Source of the DNA: an uncultured Gemmatimonadota bacterium
Lineage (GTDB): Bacteria > Gemmatimonadota > Gemmatimonadetes > Gemmatimonadales > GWC2-71-9
DNA: 64,000 nt
Assembly: GCA_946887295.1 (NCBI GenBank)
Contig: CAMPKP010000001.1
Span: forward strand, 1-64,000
Reading direction: 5' to 3'
Of the stretch, positions 24,738 to 33,859 are shown piece after piece. The notes under the pieces are model-generated. The model was not told where the DNA came from and did not search any database. It was given only the letters and a program-made list of their open reading frames with translations. The translations under genes were made by a program, and so were the position numbers. Each line of letters begins with the position of its first letter. Within the stretch, counting starts at the first letter, position 1.

Positions 24738-25411
24738 CGAGGCCTCTCTCCGGTGGAGCCGGTGGCGCTGGGTGCGGGCGGAATACCGGCGGCGGCCCCG
24801 GCAGGCTCCTGCGGGGCCGGGCTCCCGGACTGCAGCTTTCGAACGTGGCTCACGATCGCCCACCGGTCGGCCGGGCGGTACACCTTGTCGCCGTAGCGCG
24901 GCATGACCCCTCGACCGTAGCGGATGATGCTGTAGAGATAGCCGTCGCTGTAGCCGCGCGCCCTGCCGGTGAGCAGCGAGGGAGCGGCGATCCGGTTGGA
25001 GATCGGCCCCCTGGCGTCACCCGCGCTGCCGTGGCACACGGCGCAGAAGTTCTGGTAGAGGGTGTCGCCCGCGGCCTCGACCCCGCGCGGCAGCTCCGGC
25101 ACGGCCGGACCGGCGGGCGAGCTCGGCGCGCTCTCGCCTCCGCCGAAGGGATTCCTGAGCCCGTCCGCGGTCGTGGTCTTGCCGCCCACCCACTCGGCGG
25201 ACCAGTCGGGCTCGCCGCCGCTCACCGGCACGGTTCCGGCCGGCGTATATCTCGGCACCGCCGCGGTCTCGTAGGGACGGACGTAGCGGGCCGTGATCAT
25301 GTGGTCGAACCACGGAATGATGTGCCAGAGCTGGTCCGGCGAGGGAACCTTGTAGTAGTAGAAGTCGCAGCCGCCGCACAGCAGGACGGTCGCCGCCAGC
25401 AGCGCCTTCAT
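24734..25411 (-). CDS. actE: Alternative Complex III monoheme cytochrome c lipoprotein ActE
   Basis: A 225-residue lipoprotein (lipobox LLCGGC) with one CxxCH heme site, FCAVCHG, at about residue 127. A likely axial Met follows in GRGVMPRYGDKVYRPADRWAIVSHVRKLQ. It carries electrons from ActA/ActB toward the terminal acceptor. I chose the ATG at 25411 because GGAGG lies 4 nt upstream; an ATG at 25438 would overlap actD. The C-terminal tail after about residue 193 is Pro/Ala/Gly-rich and low-complexity. Confidence 0.92.
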   Translation of the reverse strand: MKALLAATVLLCGGCDFYYYKVPSPDQLWHIIPWFDHMITARYVRPYETAAVPRYTPAGTVPVSGGEPDWSAEWVGGKTTTADGLRNPFGGGESAPSSPAGPAVPELPRGVEAAGDTLYQNFCAVCHGSAGDARGPISNRIAAPSLLTGRARGYSDGYLYSIIRYGRGVMPRYGDKVYRPADRWAIVSHVRKLQSGSPAPQEPAGAAAGIPPAPSATGSTGERPR

Positions 25412-25424
25412 GCGCCCTCCGCGG

Positions 25425-25961
25425 TCACGCCCCCTCATGCCGCACCTCCACCGCGCCGGCGCTCCGCATCATCTGCTCCACCTGCCGGGCCAGATCCTGG
25501 GTCGCGGGCACGAAGATACCGATGGTGTCGTCGCTGAACCGGGGGTCGTAGGGCACTCCGCGCCGCCCCATCAGGATCGAGAAGAGGGCCACCGCGGCCA
25601 CCGTGATGAGCGATCCCATCAGGATGGTCAGCTCGAAGGCGATCACGACATAGGGAGGGATGGAGCCGATCGGCTTGCCGCCCACCAGCACCGGCCAGTC
25701 GTAGGACATCCAGAGCGTCATCCCGAAGCCGGCCGCGCAGCCGGTGAGGCCGCCGATCAGCGTGAACAGCCGGACCGGACTCACGCGGTGGTCCAGCGCC
25801 TCCTCGATCTCGTGGTTGGGCGCCGCACTGTAGACGACCAGGTCGCGCATGCCCCGGGCGCGGAGCGCCCGGATGGCGTCCGCCGCCGCGTCCACGTGGA
25901 CGAAGGAGGCCAGCACTCCGGGCTTGCGCCTGGTGGCGGCGCGCTTGCTGACCAGAGCCAT
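25425..25961 (-). CDS. actD: Alternative Complex III subunit ActD (DUF3341)
   Basis: A 178-residue protein. It has a soluble start (VLASFVHVDAAADAIRALRARGMRDLVVYSAAPNHEIEE, shown here as two adjoining parts), then two transmembrane helices (about 68-90 and 103-127), and a soluble C-terminus with VPYDPRFSDDTIGIFV. Standard DUF3341 architecture. Structural subunit without cofactor. Its ATG overlaps the actC stop by one base. Confidence 0.92.
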   Translation of the reverse strand: MALVSKRAATRRKPGVLASFVHVDAAADAIRALRARGMRDLVVYSAAPNHEIEEALDHRVSPVRLFTLIGGLTGCAAGFGMTLWMSYDWPVLVGGKPIGSIPPYVVIAFELTILMGSLITVAAVALFSILMGRRGVPYDPRFSDDTIGIFVPATQDLARQVEQMMRSAGAVEVRHEGA

Positions 25962-27328
25962 CAGTGGTGCCCTCCCCGCTTGCGGGGCATCGGGATCATC
26001 TCCTTGATCTCCTGGATCGCCACGATCGGGAAGTTCTTGGCGAAGAGCAGGAACCACATGCCGAACCACCCGAACGAGCCGGCGAGGATGCCCCAGTCCG
26101 CCCAGGTGGGGTTGAGCTGGTCCCAGGCCCACGGGAGGTAGTCGTTGCTGAGCGACGACACGATGATGACATAGCGCTCGAACCACATCCCGATGTTGAT
26201 GAAGATCGAGATGACGAAGAGCGAGGTCAGGTTGGTGCGGATCTTCCGGAACCACAGCAGCTGGGACACGAAGGCGTTGCAGATGATCATCGTCCAGCCG
26301 GCCCACCAGTAGGGGCCGAACGCCCGCCGGAAGAAGGTCGTCTGCTCGAAGATGTTGCCGCTGTACCACGCCACGAAGTACTCCATGCCGTAGGCGTAGA
26401 ACAGGATCGATCCGGTCAGCAGCGTCAGCTTCGCGAGGTTGTCGAAGTGGTAGTCCGTGATCATGTGCTCGATCCGGAGGGCGCGCCGGAGCGGGATGAT
26501 CAGGGTGAGCACCATGCCGATGCCCGAGTAGATGGCGCCGGCCACGAAGTAGGGCGCGAAGATGGTGCCATGCCAGCCGGGGACGATGGACACGGCGAAG
26601 TCCCAGGACACCACCGAGTGGACCGAGAGCACCAGGGGGGTGGCCAGCGCCGCCAGGTACAGGTAGGCCCGGGAGTAGTGCCGCCACTGGTTGTCGGTCC
26701 CTCTCCAGCCGACCGACGCGAGCTCGTAGACCTTCTTGCGCCAGCCGCTCGCCTTGTCCCGCACCGCCGCGACGTCCGGAATCAGGCCGAACACGAGGAA
26801 CGTGGTCGAGACCGTGAGGTACGTCGAGATGGCGAAGACGTCCCAGATGAGCGGCGACTTGAAGTTGGGCCAGAGAAACCGGGAATTCGGGTACGGCAGC
26901 AGCCAGTAGAAGATCCACTGGCGCCCGATGTGGATGATCGGGAAGAGACCGGCGGTCATGACGGCGAAGACGGTCATCGCCTCGGTGGACCGGTACACGG
27001 CCGTACGCCAGGGCGAGCGGAACAGGAACAGGATCGCCGAGATCAGGGTGCCCGCGTGCCCGATGCCCACCCAGAACACGAAGGTCGTGATATAGACGCT
27101 CCAGAAGATCGGCGGCTGGTACCCTGCGTGGCCCAGCCCGTCCTTGACCAGGACGAGGAAGGTCACGATGCCGATCAGGAACAGCGACACCGCCCCCAGC
27201 AGCAGGAGCACGTAGCCCCGGGTGGGCGGGCTCAGCGTGCCGACGACGTCGCGGGTGACGTCCGCGTGGGTCTGCGTGATCACGAGCCCGTCGTGGCCGC
27301 CGGAGCGGGGAGGGGCGACGACAGCCAT
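25961..27328 (-). CDS. actC: Alternative Complex III subunit ActC (NrfD/PsrC-like)
   Basis: A 455-residue integral membrane protein with about ten helices. Diagnostic segments include GIGHAGTLISAILFLFR, FPIIHIGRQWIFYWLLPYPN, a central SVVSWDFAVSIVPGWHGTIF and NIGMWFERYVIIVSSL. It is the main quinol-binding membrane subunit of ACIII. It follows actB by 3 bp. Confidence 0.95.
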   Translation of the reverse strand: MAVVAPPRSGGHDGLVITQTHADVTRDVVGTLSPPTRGYVLLLLGAVSLFLIGIVTFLVLVKDGLGHAGYQPPIFWSVYITTFVFWVGIGHAGTLISAILFLFRSPWRTAVYRSTEAMTVFAVMTAGLFPIIHIGRQWIFYWLLPYPNSRFLWPNFKSPLIWDVFAISTYLTVSTTFLVFGLIPDVAAVRDKASGWRKKVYELASVGWRGTDNQWRHYSRAYLYLAALATPLVLSVHSVVSWDFAVSIVPGWHGTIFAPYFVAGAIYSGIGMVLTLIIPLRRALRIEHMITDYHFDNLAKLTLLTGSILFYAYGMEYFVAWYSGNIFEQTTFFRRAFGPYWWAGWTMIICNAFVSQLLWFRKIRTNLTSLFVISIFINIGMWFERYVIIVSSLSNDYLPWAWDQLNPTWADWGILAGSFGWFGMWFLLFAKNFPIVAIQEIKEMIPMPRKRGGHH

Positions 27329-27331
27329 CGG

Positions 27332-30300
27332 TTAAGCCTCCGCCGGCAGCAGGACCTTGGCCAGGTACGTGATCGCGGGCCGCACGTTGAGATCCTCCAG
27401 CACGTGGTAGCCACGGGGGTCCTGCTTGAGGCGGGTCGCCCGCCCGGTGTCGTCCTTCACGTTCCCGAAGACGATCGCGTCCGAGGGGCAGGCCTGGGCG
27501 CATGCGGTGGTGAACTCACCGTCACGGATCGGCCGGTCCTCCAGGCGCGCGTGATTCTGGGTGTCGCGGATACGCTGGATGCAGAAGGTGCACTTCTCCA
27601 TCACCCCCCGGGCCCGCACCGTCACGTCGGGATTGAGCTGGAGGTGCAACGGCTCCGGCCAGGCCTGCTCGTTGTACTTGTACCAGTTGAAGTACCGCAC
27701 CTTGTAGGGACAGTTGTTGGCGCAGTAACGGGTGCCCACGCAGCGGTTGTACACCTGCCCGTTGAGCCCGTCGGCGGTGTGGTACGCGGCGTAGACCGGA
27801 CAGACCGGCTCACAGGGCGCGTTGGCGCAGTGCTGGCACAGCATGGGGACGAAGCGCGCCGCGGGCGGGGCGCCCGGCTCCTCGGCGTCCTCCCAGTAGC
27901 GCTCGATCCGGAGCCAGGTCATCTCCCGGCCGCGCAGAACCTCCGACTCGCCGACCGTGGGAATGTTGTTCTCCGCGTAACAGGCGGTCACGCAGGCCGA
28001 GCAGCCGGTGCACTTGGCGAGATCGATCGCCATGCCCCACTGCGGGAGGTCCCGGGTATAGTCGCCGTGCTCGGTGGCCCGTTGCTGCGCCGCGGACCAC
28101 CCGCGGATGGCCTCGAGCTCGAGGGGCGTGTTGATCTCGTGCTTGCCGTGGCCCTCCTCGAGGTAGGCCTGCTGGACGGTGAGCCCCTTCTTCGCCGCCT
28201 CCAGCGAGATCCCCTCCGCGATGCCCCGCCCGAGCTGCCGGGGGACGCCGGCCACGCTCGCGAGCTTGCGGTGGCGGCCGGTCTTGCTGACCGAGACCCG
28301 GGTCGAGAGGTAGGGCACGAAGTCGCCCCGGGGCGCGCCGAGCAGGTCGAGCGCGTTCACGCCCCGGCCCTGCGCGAAGGTACCGTACGCCGTGTGGCCA
28401 AACCCGAGCGGGATCGCGACGGCGGCGTCGTGGATGCCGGGATAGACGTAGACCGGACCCTCCACCGTGCCGTACGGCGAGGTCAGCTCGACGATCTCGC
28501 CGTCGCGGACGTCGAGCGATCGGGCCGCGGCCGGGCTCAGCTCGACCCACGAGTGCCAGGTGATCTTGGTGACCGGATCGGCGTTCTCCATCAGCCACGG
28601 CTTGTTGGCACCGCGGCCGTCGTGCAGCATCGGATGCGGATAGGTCAGAAAGGTGAAGCTGCCGTCGCCTTCGAACGTCGGCTTGGTGTACGACAGCTGC
28701 CCGTCCGCAAGGGCGAGCGAGACCTCCTGCGGCGGCGGAGCCTCCCGGTACACCCCGCCGTGCTGGACCGCGGAGTGCCAGAACGTCGCCGCGTCCTCCT
28801 CACCCAGCTCGGCCGCGAGCGCCTGCCAGCGGGTCTTGAGATGCTGGTCCCAGCTGGGCGCGTTGAAACGCGCGAGCGGTCCGGCCGCCTTTCGGCTCAC
28901 CCGCAGCAGGATCTCGCCCGCGGGAAGGGTATTGAAGACGGGCTCCATCACCGGCTGCATGAGGCCGTACACGCCCGCCCGGGGACGGGCATCGTCCCAC
29001 CGCTCGAGCGCGTGGTGCTGCGGCAGGAGCAGGTCGCAGAGCGCCGCCGTCTCGTCGAGGTAGAGCGAGGTGGAGACCTTGAAGCCCACCTTGGCGAAGC
29101 GGGCGGCGAAGCCGCTGCTCTTGGGGAGGGTGTACGCGGGGTTGGCGTCGTGCACCAGGGCAACCGCCACCTCGGCGCCGTCCATGGCCTGCGCCAGCCT
29201 GGCGAGCTCGGCGTGGCCATCGGCGGTGGGCAGGGCGGCCCCGAACCGCACCGTCTGGCCGATGTTGCCCGCCACGAAGTTCAGAACGTTGACCGCGGCG
29301 CAGACCTCGGTGGCCGCCGCGTGCTGCGAGCTCACGCCCCCCGCCACCGCCAGACTCGGACGGGCCGCCGCGAACTCCCGCGCCAGCCGCTCGATGGTCT
29401 CGGCCGTCAGCCCGGTCTCCTGCGCCGCCATGGCCGGCGTGTACGAGCCGAGGGCCGCTGCCAGTCCGGCCCGGTCCTCGCCCCGCTCGGCGAGCAGCAC
29501 GTTCGCCATCGCGAGGGCAAGCGCAGCCTCCGAGCCCGGCTTGACCGGCACCCACTCGTCGGCGTTGAGGCCGGTCAGGTCGCGGCGCGGAGCGGCATAG
29601 ACGAACTTGGCGACGTCGCCATCGGCGAAGCCGTGCGACCGGGCGAACCCTCGCTGGTTCTCGATGGGCGAGCCCCAGCTCTCCAGGAAGTCCGCGCCGA
29701 AGGAGATGATGTACTTCGCCTTGCCGAAATCATGGGCCGGCATCTCGTCGAGGCCGAAGACCTGCCGGTTGGCCGCGCGGACCGGCTCGTGGTCGAAGCT
29801 CTCGTGGCGCACCAGGCGCCCCCCCAGCGCCGAGGTCCACTCGGCCAGGAGATCGGAGAAGGTGCCGCGCGGAGCGCCGCTGATCACCGCAACCCGGCTC
29901 CCGGCCTCGCCCAGCTTCGCCGCCAGGCGCGCGATCGCGTCGTCCCAGGTGATCTCCACGAACCCGCCGTTGGCGGCGCGGGCCATCGGGGCCTTGATCC
30001 GGCCCGGATTGTAGAGACCCTGCAGCGCGGCCTGTCCGCGGGAGCAGAGCTTCCCCTGGTTGATGGGATTCTCCGGGTTCCCCTCGAGCTTCACCGCCCG
30101 GCCCTCGCGGGTGCGCACGTGGACGCCGCAGCCGCTGGGGCACTCGGTGCAGGTGCTGGCGTACCACGTCGCGACGCCGGGCACCTGATCCTCCGACTGG
30201 ACCAGGTAAGGCACCAGCTTCTGCACCCGATCGGTGGAGCAGCCGCTCAGCGCCATCGCGCCGCCGCCGGCCGCCGTTCCCAGCACGGTGAGGAAGCGCC

Positions 30301-30337
30301 GGCGATCGACGGTCGGGGGCTGAAGGTCGTCAGACAT
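27332..30337 (-). CDS. actB: Alternative Complex III iron-sulfur subunit ActB
   Basis: A 1001-residue fusion. It starts with a Tat signal (DRRRFLTVLGTAAGG) and a lipobox-like LSGC. A molybdopterin-oxidoreductase-like domain follows, with CTECPSGCGVHVRT and KLCSRGQ. A C-terminal ferredoxin-type domain carries Cys clusters LAKCTGCSACVTACYAEN, LCQHCANAPCEPVCPVY, GTRYCANNCPYK, KCTFCIQR and ACAQACPSDA. In ACIII this subunit passes electrons between quinol and hemes and is thought not to bind molybdenum. I chose the ATG at 30337 with AGGA 7 nt upstream; a GTG at 30367 is possible. Confidence 0.95.
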   Translation of the reverse strand: MSDDLQPPTVDRRRFLTVLGTAAGGGAMALSGCSTDRVQKLVPYLVQSEDQVPGVATWYASTCTECPSGCGVHVRTREGRAVKLEGNPENPINQGKLCSRGQAALQGLYNPGRIKAPMARAANGGFVEITWDDAIARLAAKLGEAGSRVAVISGAPRGTFSDLLAEWTSALGGRLVRHESFDHEPVRAANRQVFGLDEMPAHDFGKAKYIISFGADFLESWGSPIENQRGFARSHGFADGDVAKFVYAAPRRDLTGLNADEWVPVKPGSEAALALAMANVLLAERGEDRAGLAAALGSYTPAMAAQETGLTAETIERLAREFAAARPSLAVAGGVSSQHAAATEVCAAVNVLNFVAGNIGQTVRFGAALPTADGHAELARLAQAMDGAEVAVALVHDANPAYTLPKSSGFAARFAKVGFKVSTSLYLDETAALCDLLLPQHHALERWDDARPRAGVYGLMQPVMEPVFNTLPAGEILLRVSRKAAGPLARFNAPSWDQHLKTRWQALAAELGEEDAATFWHSAVQHGGVYREAPPPQEVSLALADGQLSYTKPTFEGDGSFTFLTYPHPMLHDGRGANKPWLMENADPVTKITWHSWVELSPAAARSLDVRDGEIVELTSPYGTVEGPVYVYPGIHDAAVAIPLGFGHTAYGTFAQGRGVNALDLLGAPRGDFVPYLSTRVSVSKTGRHRKLASVAGVPRQLGRGIAEGISLEAAKKGLTVQQAYLEEGHGKHEINTPLELEAIRGWSAAQQRATEHGDYTRDLPQWGMAIDLAKCTGCSACVTACYAENNIPTVGESEVLRGREMTWLRIERYWEDAEEPGAPPAARFVPMLCQHCANAPCEPVCPVYAAYHTADGLNGQVYNRCVGTRYCANNCPYKVRYFNWYKYNEQAWPEPLHLQLNPDVTVRARGVMEKCTFCIQRIRDTQNHARLEDRPIRDGEFTTACAQACPSDAIVFGNVKDDTGRATRLKQDPRGYHVLEDLNVRPAITYLAKVLLPAEA

Positions 30338-30370
30338 TGCGGATTCCTGGATTCGTCGGTGCGTCACGCG

Positions 30371-30958
30371 TCAGTAATGGCATACCGAGCAGTCCCGCGA
30401 GACCCCGCGCTCCAGGTGGCATGTGACGCAGAACCCCATGTTGTCCACCTGGTTGACCTTGAAGACCTGGGGCATGCGGCTCACGTCGCCGTGGCAGGTG
30501 GCGCAGGCGGTGGGGCCGAGGGCCTTGATGTGCCGCTGGTGCGGGAAGTGGGCGTGGCGAGGGAGGAAATGGACCCGGAGCCATTCCACCGGCTTCTTGT
30601 CGGTCCAGGCCTGGCGCAGCTTCCGGATCTCGGTCCGGCTGCCGCTGTCGCTGCCGGCAACCACGAGGTGGCATCCCATGCAGGTCTGCACGGTGGGAAT
30701 CCCCGGCTCGGGGGAGACGTCCACCGAGTAATGGCAGTACTGGCACTGGATCTTGAACTGGCCGGCGTGGATGTCGTGCCGGAAGAAGATCGGCTGGCGT
30801 GGGCCCTTGAGCGACCCGGTGTCGCTGATGGCCGGGGCGGTGATCGAATCGGCGGGAGCCTGGGTCTGCTGAGCCTGCGGAGTCGGACTCGCGAACGCCA
30901 GAACAGCCGCGAGTCCGCCGGCCCCGACGCCGCCGAGCACGATTGCCAACGTTCGCAT
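30371..30958 (-). CDS. actA: Alternative Complex III pentaheme cytochrome c ActA
   Basis: A 195-residue protein with an N-terminal anchor or signal (LAIVLGGVGAGGLAAVLAF) and five CxxCH sites: CQYCH, CMGCH, CATCH, CVTCH and CSVCH. That number and spacing are typical of ActA. First gene of the act operon; the cluster order act A-B-C-D-E-F is complete. A GTG at 30970 could add four residues. Confidence 0.95.
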   Translation of the reverse strand: MRTLAIVLGGVGAGGLAAVLAFASPTPQAQQTQAPADSITAPAISDTGSLKGPRQPIFFRHDIHAGQFKIQCQYCHYSVDVSPEPGIPTVQTCMGCHLVVAGSDSGSRTEIRKLRQAWTDKKPVEWLRVHFLPRHAHFPHQRHIKALGPTACATCHGDVSRMPQVFKVNQVDNMGFCVTCHLERGVSRDCSVCHY

Positions 30959-31062
30959 TATCGATCCCACGCTGAGTGAGAGACCCGCCGGAAGGCGATC
31001 GGCGCCGCCGTGCCGTCGTCGGGGGACTCGTATTGGCGCTCACCCGGTTCGCCGCGCGCCGA

Positions 31063-31090
31063 AACATAGTCCAGCCATCGCGCCACACAA
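31063..31090 (-). promoter_or_regulatory. Putative promoter of the act operon
   Basis: Minus-strand TTGTGT (31090-31085), 16-nt spacer, TATGTT (31068-31063). Predicted transcription start near 31056, about 100 nt before actA. Confidence 0.4.
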
Positions 31091-31118
31091 CCCGATCCCG
31101 CGACGTAACCCGACCTCG

Positions 31119-31646
31119 TCATTCGGCTTCCGAGTCGCCGCGCGCCCTGGAGACGCCGCGGGGCCGGGAGCCGCGATGCGGGGCAGGCCGCTCGCCCAGC
31201 CACTCGCCCTTCCGGCGCGCGAAGGCCAGGAACCCGTCCACGATCCGCCGGTCGCCCAGCTCCAGCCAGCACCACCGCACCGGGCCGGTCCGCTGGGCCT
31301 CGGCCACCGCGCGCGCGAGGTCGGCCGGGAGCCGGGGAATGGCGCGCACCCGGCTCTCCTCCATGTCGCTGAGCGTGAACGTGGTCGAGATCCCCTTCCC
31401 CACCACGTGCAACCAGCAGAGCTTGCGGTTGCCCACACCGTACTCCCAGCTCCAGCGCCAGTTCGTCCCCATGTACCGCACGCTCTCCGCCACACCTTCG
31501 ATGGCGAGGAGGCCGGATCGGACCGCCTCGAACCGCGCCGCGGCGGCGGCGGGAAGGTCGCGAAGCGGCGCGGTGGCCTCAGGCGGGGCCTCCGGGTCGG
31601 GATACCGGTTCGCCGACCAGTAGGCGCTCGAACGGCCCATGGTCAC
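31119..31646 (-). CDS. DUF3788 family protein
   Basis: A 175-residue cytoplasmic protein matching the DUF3788 pattern: a start resembling WSANRYPDPEAPPE, then MGTNWRWSWEYGVGNRKLCWLHVVGKGISTTF split by Trp/Tyr-rich stretches, and VDGFLAFARRKGEWLG. Function unknown. The tail of about 20 residues is Arg/Gly-rich and probably disordered. The GTG at 31646 overlaps the methyltransferase stop (GTGA); an ATG at 31640 is the alternative. Confidence 0.75.
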   Translation of the reverse strand: MTMGRSSAYWSANRYPDPEAPPEATAPLRDLPAAAAARFEAVRSGLLAIEGVAESVRYMGTNWRWSWEYGVGNRKLCWLHVVGKGISTTFTLSDMEESRVRAIPRLPADLARAVAEAQRTGPVRWCWLELGDRRIVDGFLAFARRKGEWLGERPAPHRGSRPRGVSRARGDSEAE

Positions 31647-32413
31647 GACGGGTCGGCCAGCGGCGGCTCGCTGATCGGCAGGCCGGCGCGAGTCAGATAG
31701 CGGACCACCTCGATGCCCATCGCGCGCACCAGCGATGCCTCCCGGCCGTCGAGGCCCGCGCGGTGCATGATCTCGCGGAACGACCGCATGACGCTCTCCG
31801 AGCGCCGGGTCTTGAAGAACTCCACCGACCAGAGAGCGCGGTGCCAGTCGCCGAACAGCTCCTCGAGCTGGGCCGAGGTGGCCGGCGCGGTGCCCTTGCG
31901 GGGGGGCTTGAGCGGCACGGCGTCGCCGCCGCGGGCCATCCAGCTCTCGTATGCCATGATGGCGACCGCCTGGGCCAGATTGAGGGACGAGTTGCGCGGA
32001 TCGGTCGGAATCGTCACCAGGACGTGACCCAGGTCGAGCTCGGCGTTGGTGAGGCCGCGGTCCTCCCGGCCCACCACGATGGCGACCGGCCCCGCGGACG
32101 ACGCGGCCGTCAGCTCGGCCGCCGCCTCGCGGGGGCGGACGGTGCGCCGTTTCGCGGTGCGGCCCCGGGCGGTGAGGACCGCGACATGCACGCAGTCCGC
32201 CACCGCCGCCGCCAGCGAGTCCAGGATCTCGATCTTCGCGACGAATTCGGCGCTGTTGTGGGCGATGCCTTCGATCCGCCAGGGATCGAAGCTCTCCGGA
32301 TTCACCAGCCGCATGCGCTCGATCCCGAAGTTTCTCGCGATCCGCACGGCGGCGGCGATGTTGACGATGTCCTGCGGATTGACCAGGACCAGGAGAGGGG
32401 CCCCGGCCAGCAT
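31643..32413 (-). CDS. trmJ: TrmJ-like SPOUT RNA 2'-O-methyltransferase
   Basis: A 256-residue SpoU/TrmH-type enzyme. Motif 1 is VNPQDIVNIAAAVRIARNFG, motif 2 is AIVVGREDRGLTNAEL, and motif 3 is IPTDPRNSSLNLAQAVAIMAYE. The knotted fold binds S-adenosylmethionine. TrmJ methylates position 32 of tRNAs; a C-terminal helical extension as here fits TrmJ better than TrmH. Its ATG overlaps the stop of the PilT-like gene (TGATG). Confidence 0.87.
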   Translation of the reverse strand: MLAGAPLLVLVNPQDIVNIAAAVRIARNFGIERMRLVNPESFDPWRIEGIAHNSAEFVAKIEILDSLAAAVADCVHVAVLTARGRTAKRRTVRPREAAAELTAASSAGPVAIVVGREDRGLTNAELDLGHVLVTIPTDPRNSSLNLAQAVAIMAYESWMARGGDAVPLKPPRKGTAPATSAQLEELFGDWHRALWSVEFFKTRRSESVMRSFREIMHRAGLDGREASLVRAMGIEVVRYLTRAGLPISEPPLADPS

Positions 32414-33852
32414 CACGCCTCGCCGAGGAACGACGTGTCGTGCCGCTTGGCCTTCAGGGCCGCCGCGAAGCCGCCCTTCTCGACGGACTTCATGTAGGCC
32501 TCTTGGGGCTCCACCTGCTTGGTGTCCACCAGCTCGATCAGCGCGTCGTTGAGCGTGACCATGCCGACCTTGCGATTGGTCTGCATGATGCTGGGAATCT
32601 GGAACGTCTTGCCCTCGCGGATCAGGTTGGAGACCGCCGGAATGGAGAGCAGGATCTCCCGCGCCGCCACTCGCCCGCCGCCGATCTTCTTGCAGAGCGT
32701 CTGGGCGATCACGCCGCGAAGCGACTCGGAGAGCATCACCCGCACCTGCGACTGCCGGTCGGCCGGGAACTGGTCGATGATCCGGTCCACCGTGGACGCC
32801 GCCGTCGTGGTGTGGAGGGTGCCGAAGACCAGATGCCCGGTCTCGGCCGTCTCGATCGCGATGGAGACGGTCTCCAGGTCGCGCATCTCGCCGACCAGGA
32901 TGATGTCCGGGTCTTCGCGCAGGGCGGCGCGGAGCGCGTTCTTGAAGGAGCGGGTGTGGAGGCCGACCTGGCGCTGGGTCACCAGGCACTTCTTGCTCTG
33001 GTGGACGAACTCGATCGGATCCTCGATGGTGATGATGTGGTCGGTTCGAGTCCGATTGATGAGATCCACCAGCGCCGCGAGCGTGGTGCTCTTCCCCGAG
33101 CCGGTGGGGCCGGTGACCACCACGAGACCCTTCGTCAGATAGCAGAGGTTCTGCACCTCGCGGCTGAGCCCCATCTCGTCGGCCGTCCGGACGCTCGTGG
33201 GGATCACCCGGAACACCGCGATCGGGCCGTGGCGGTCGCGTCCCGCATTGCAGCGGAAGCGGGCGAGACCCTCGATCTCGTACGCCCAATCCGTGTCGCC
33301 GGACTCGCGGAACTCGGCCAGCTCCTTGGGCGACATCAGGCTCATCAGCAGCACGTCCAGCCGCTCGGCGGAGACCGGGGCGGTCGGCTCGCGCACCAGC
33401 TCGCCCTGGCGCCGGAGCATCGGCGGCTGCCCCGAGCGCAGGTGGAGGTCGGACGCCTGGGCCTCCACCAGCAGCCGCAGCAGTGCCTCCATCTCCCCGC
33501 GCGCCTCGGCGAGGTCGGGCCCCTTGGCCGCCCCCGTGGCCCCCGCGGCCCCCGACCGTGCCGGACGCACGACCGCGCGCGAGCCTTCCGCTCCCGGGGT
33601 GACCTCGACGTGCACTTCGCCGCTCGGTGAGTGGTAGCCGAACGTCACGTGGCCGCCGCCGCCCACCCGCGCCGCATCGGGGCCGGCGACCTCGCGGACG
33701 AGGCCCACGATCTGCCCATCGCTGAGCGGCTCGCGGGTGAGCGCCCGGGTGCCTCCGTTGCTCACCAGGGCGGCGGGATGGCCCACCACCAGATGGAGGG
33801 CGTCGGCGCGCTGCTCGTGCATGACCTGGATGAGGCGATCTAGTCGGGCCAC
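32413..33852 (-). CDS. PilT-like type IV pilus retraction ATPase with duplicated N-terminal domain
   Basis: A 479-residue secretion ATPase, about 100 residues longer than ordinary PilT. The C-terminal core has the Walker A GPTGSGKST, an IEDPIEF Asp box, the VGEMRDLETVSIAIETAETGHLVFGTLHT Walker B/His box (shown as one family region) and QFPADRQSQVR. Before it lies the usual PilT N-domain (ASDLHLRSGQPPMLRRQG). Preceding that is a second, diverged copy (ADALHLVVGHPAALVSNGG). The start is GTG at 33852, 7 nt after the upstream gene. Disassembly of pili is the family role; the extra domain suggests a PilU/PilT2-like variant. Confidence 0.85.
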   Translation of the reverse strand: MARLDRLIQVMHEQRADALHLVVGHPAALVSNGGTRALTREPLSDGQIVGLVREVAGPDAARVGGGGHVTFGYHSPSGEVHVEVTPGAEGSRAVVRPARSGAAGATGAAKGPDLAEARGEMEALLRLLVEAQASDLHLRSGQPPMLRRQGELVREPTAPVSAERLDVLLMSLMSPKELAEFRESGDTDWAYEIEGLARFRCNAGRDRHGPIAVFRVIPTSVRTADEMGLSREVQNLCYLTKGLVVVTGPTGSGKSTTLAALVDLINRTRTDHIITIEDPIEFVHQSKKCLVTQRQVGLHTRSFKNALRAALREDPDIILVGEMRDLETVSIAIETAETGHLVFGTLHTTTAASTVDRIIDQFPADRQSQVRVMLSESLRGVIAQTLCKKIGGGRVAAREILLSIPAVSNLIREGKTFQIPSIMQTNRKVGMVTLNDALIELVDTKQVEPQEAYMKSVEKGGFAAALKAKRHDTSFLGEA

Positions 33853-33859
33853 GAAGATC

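Noticed and set aside
25964..30979. 1671-codon plus-strand frame across actC-actA
   Set aside because: Antisense to four convincing act genes; shadow frame with no motif.
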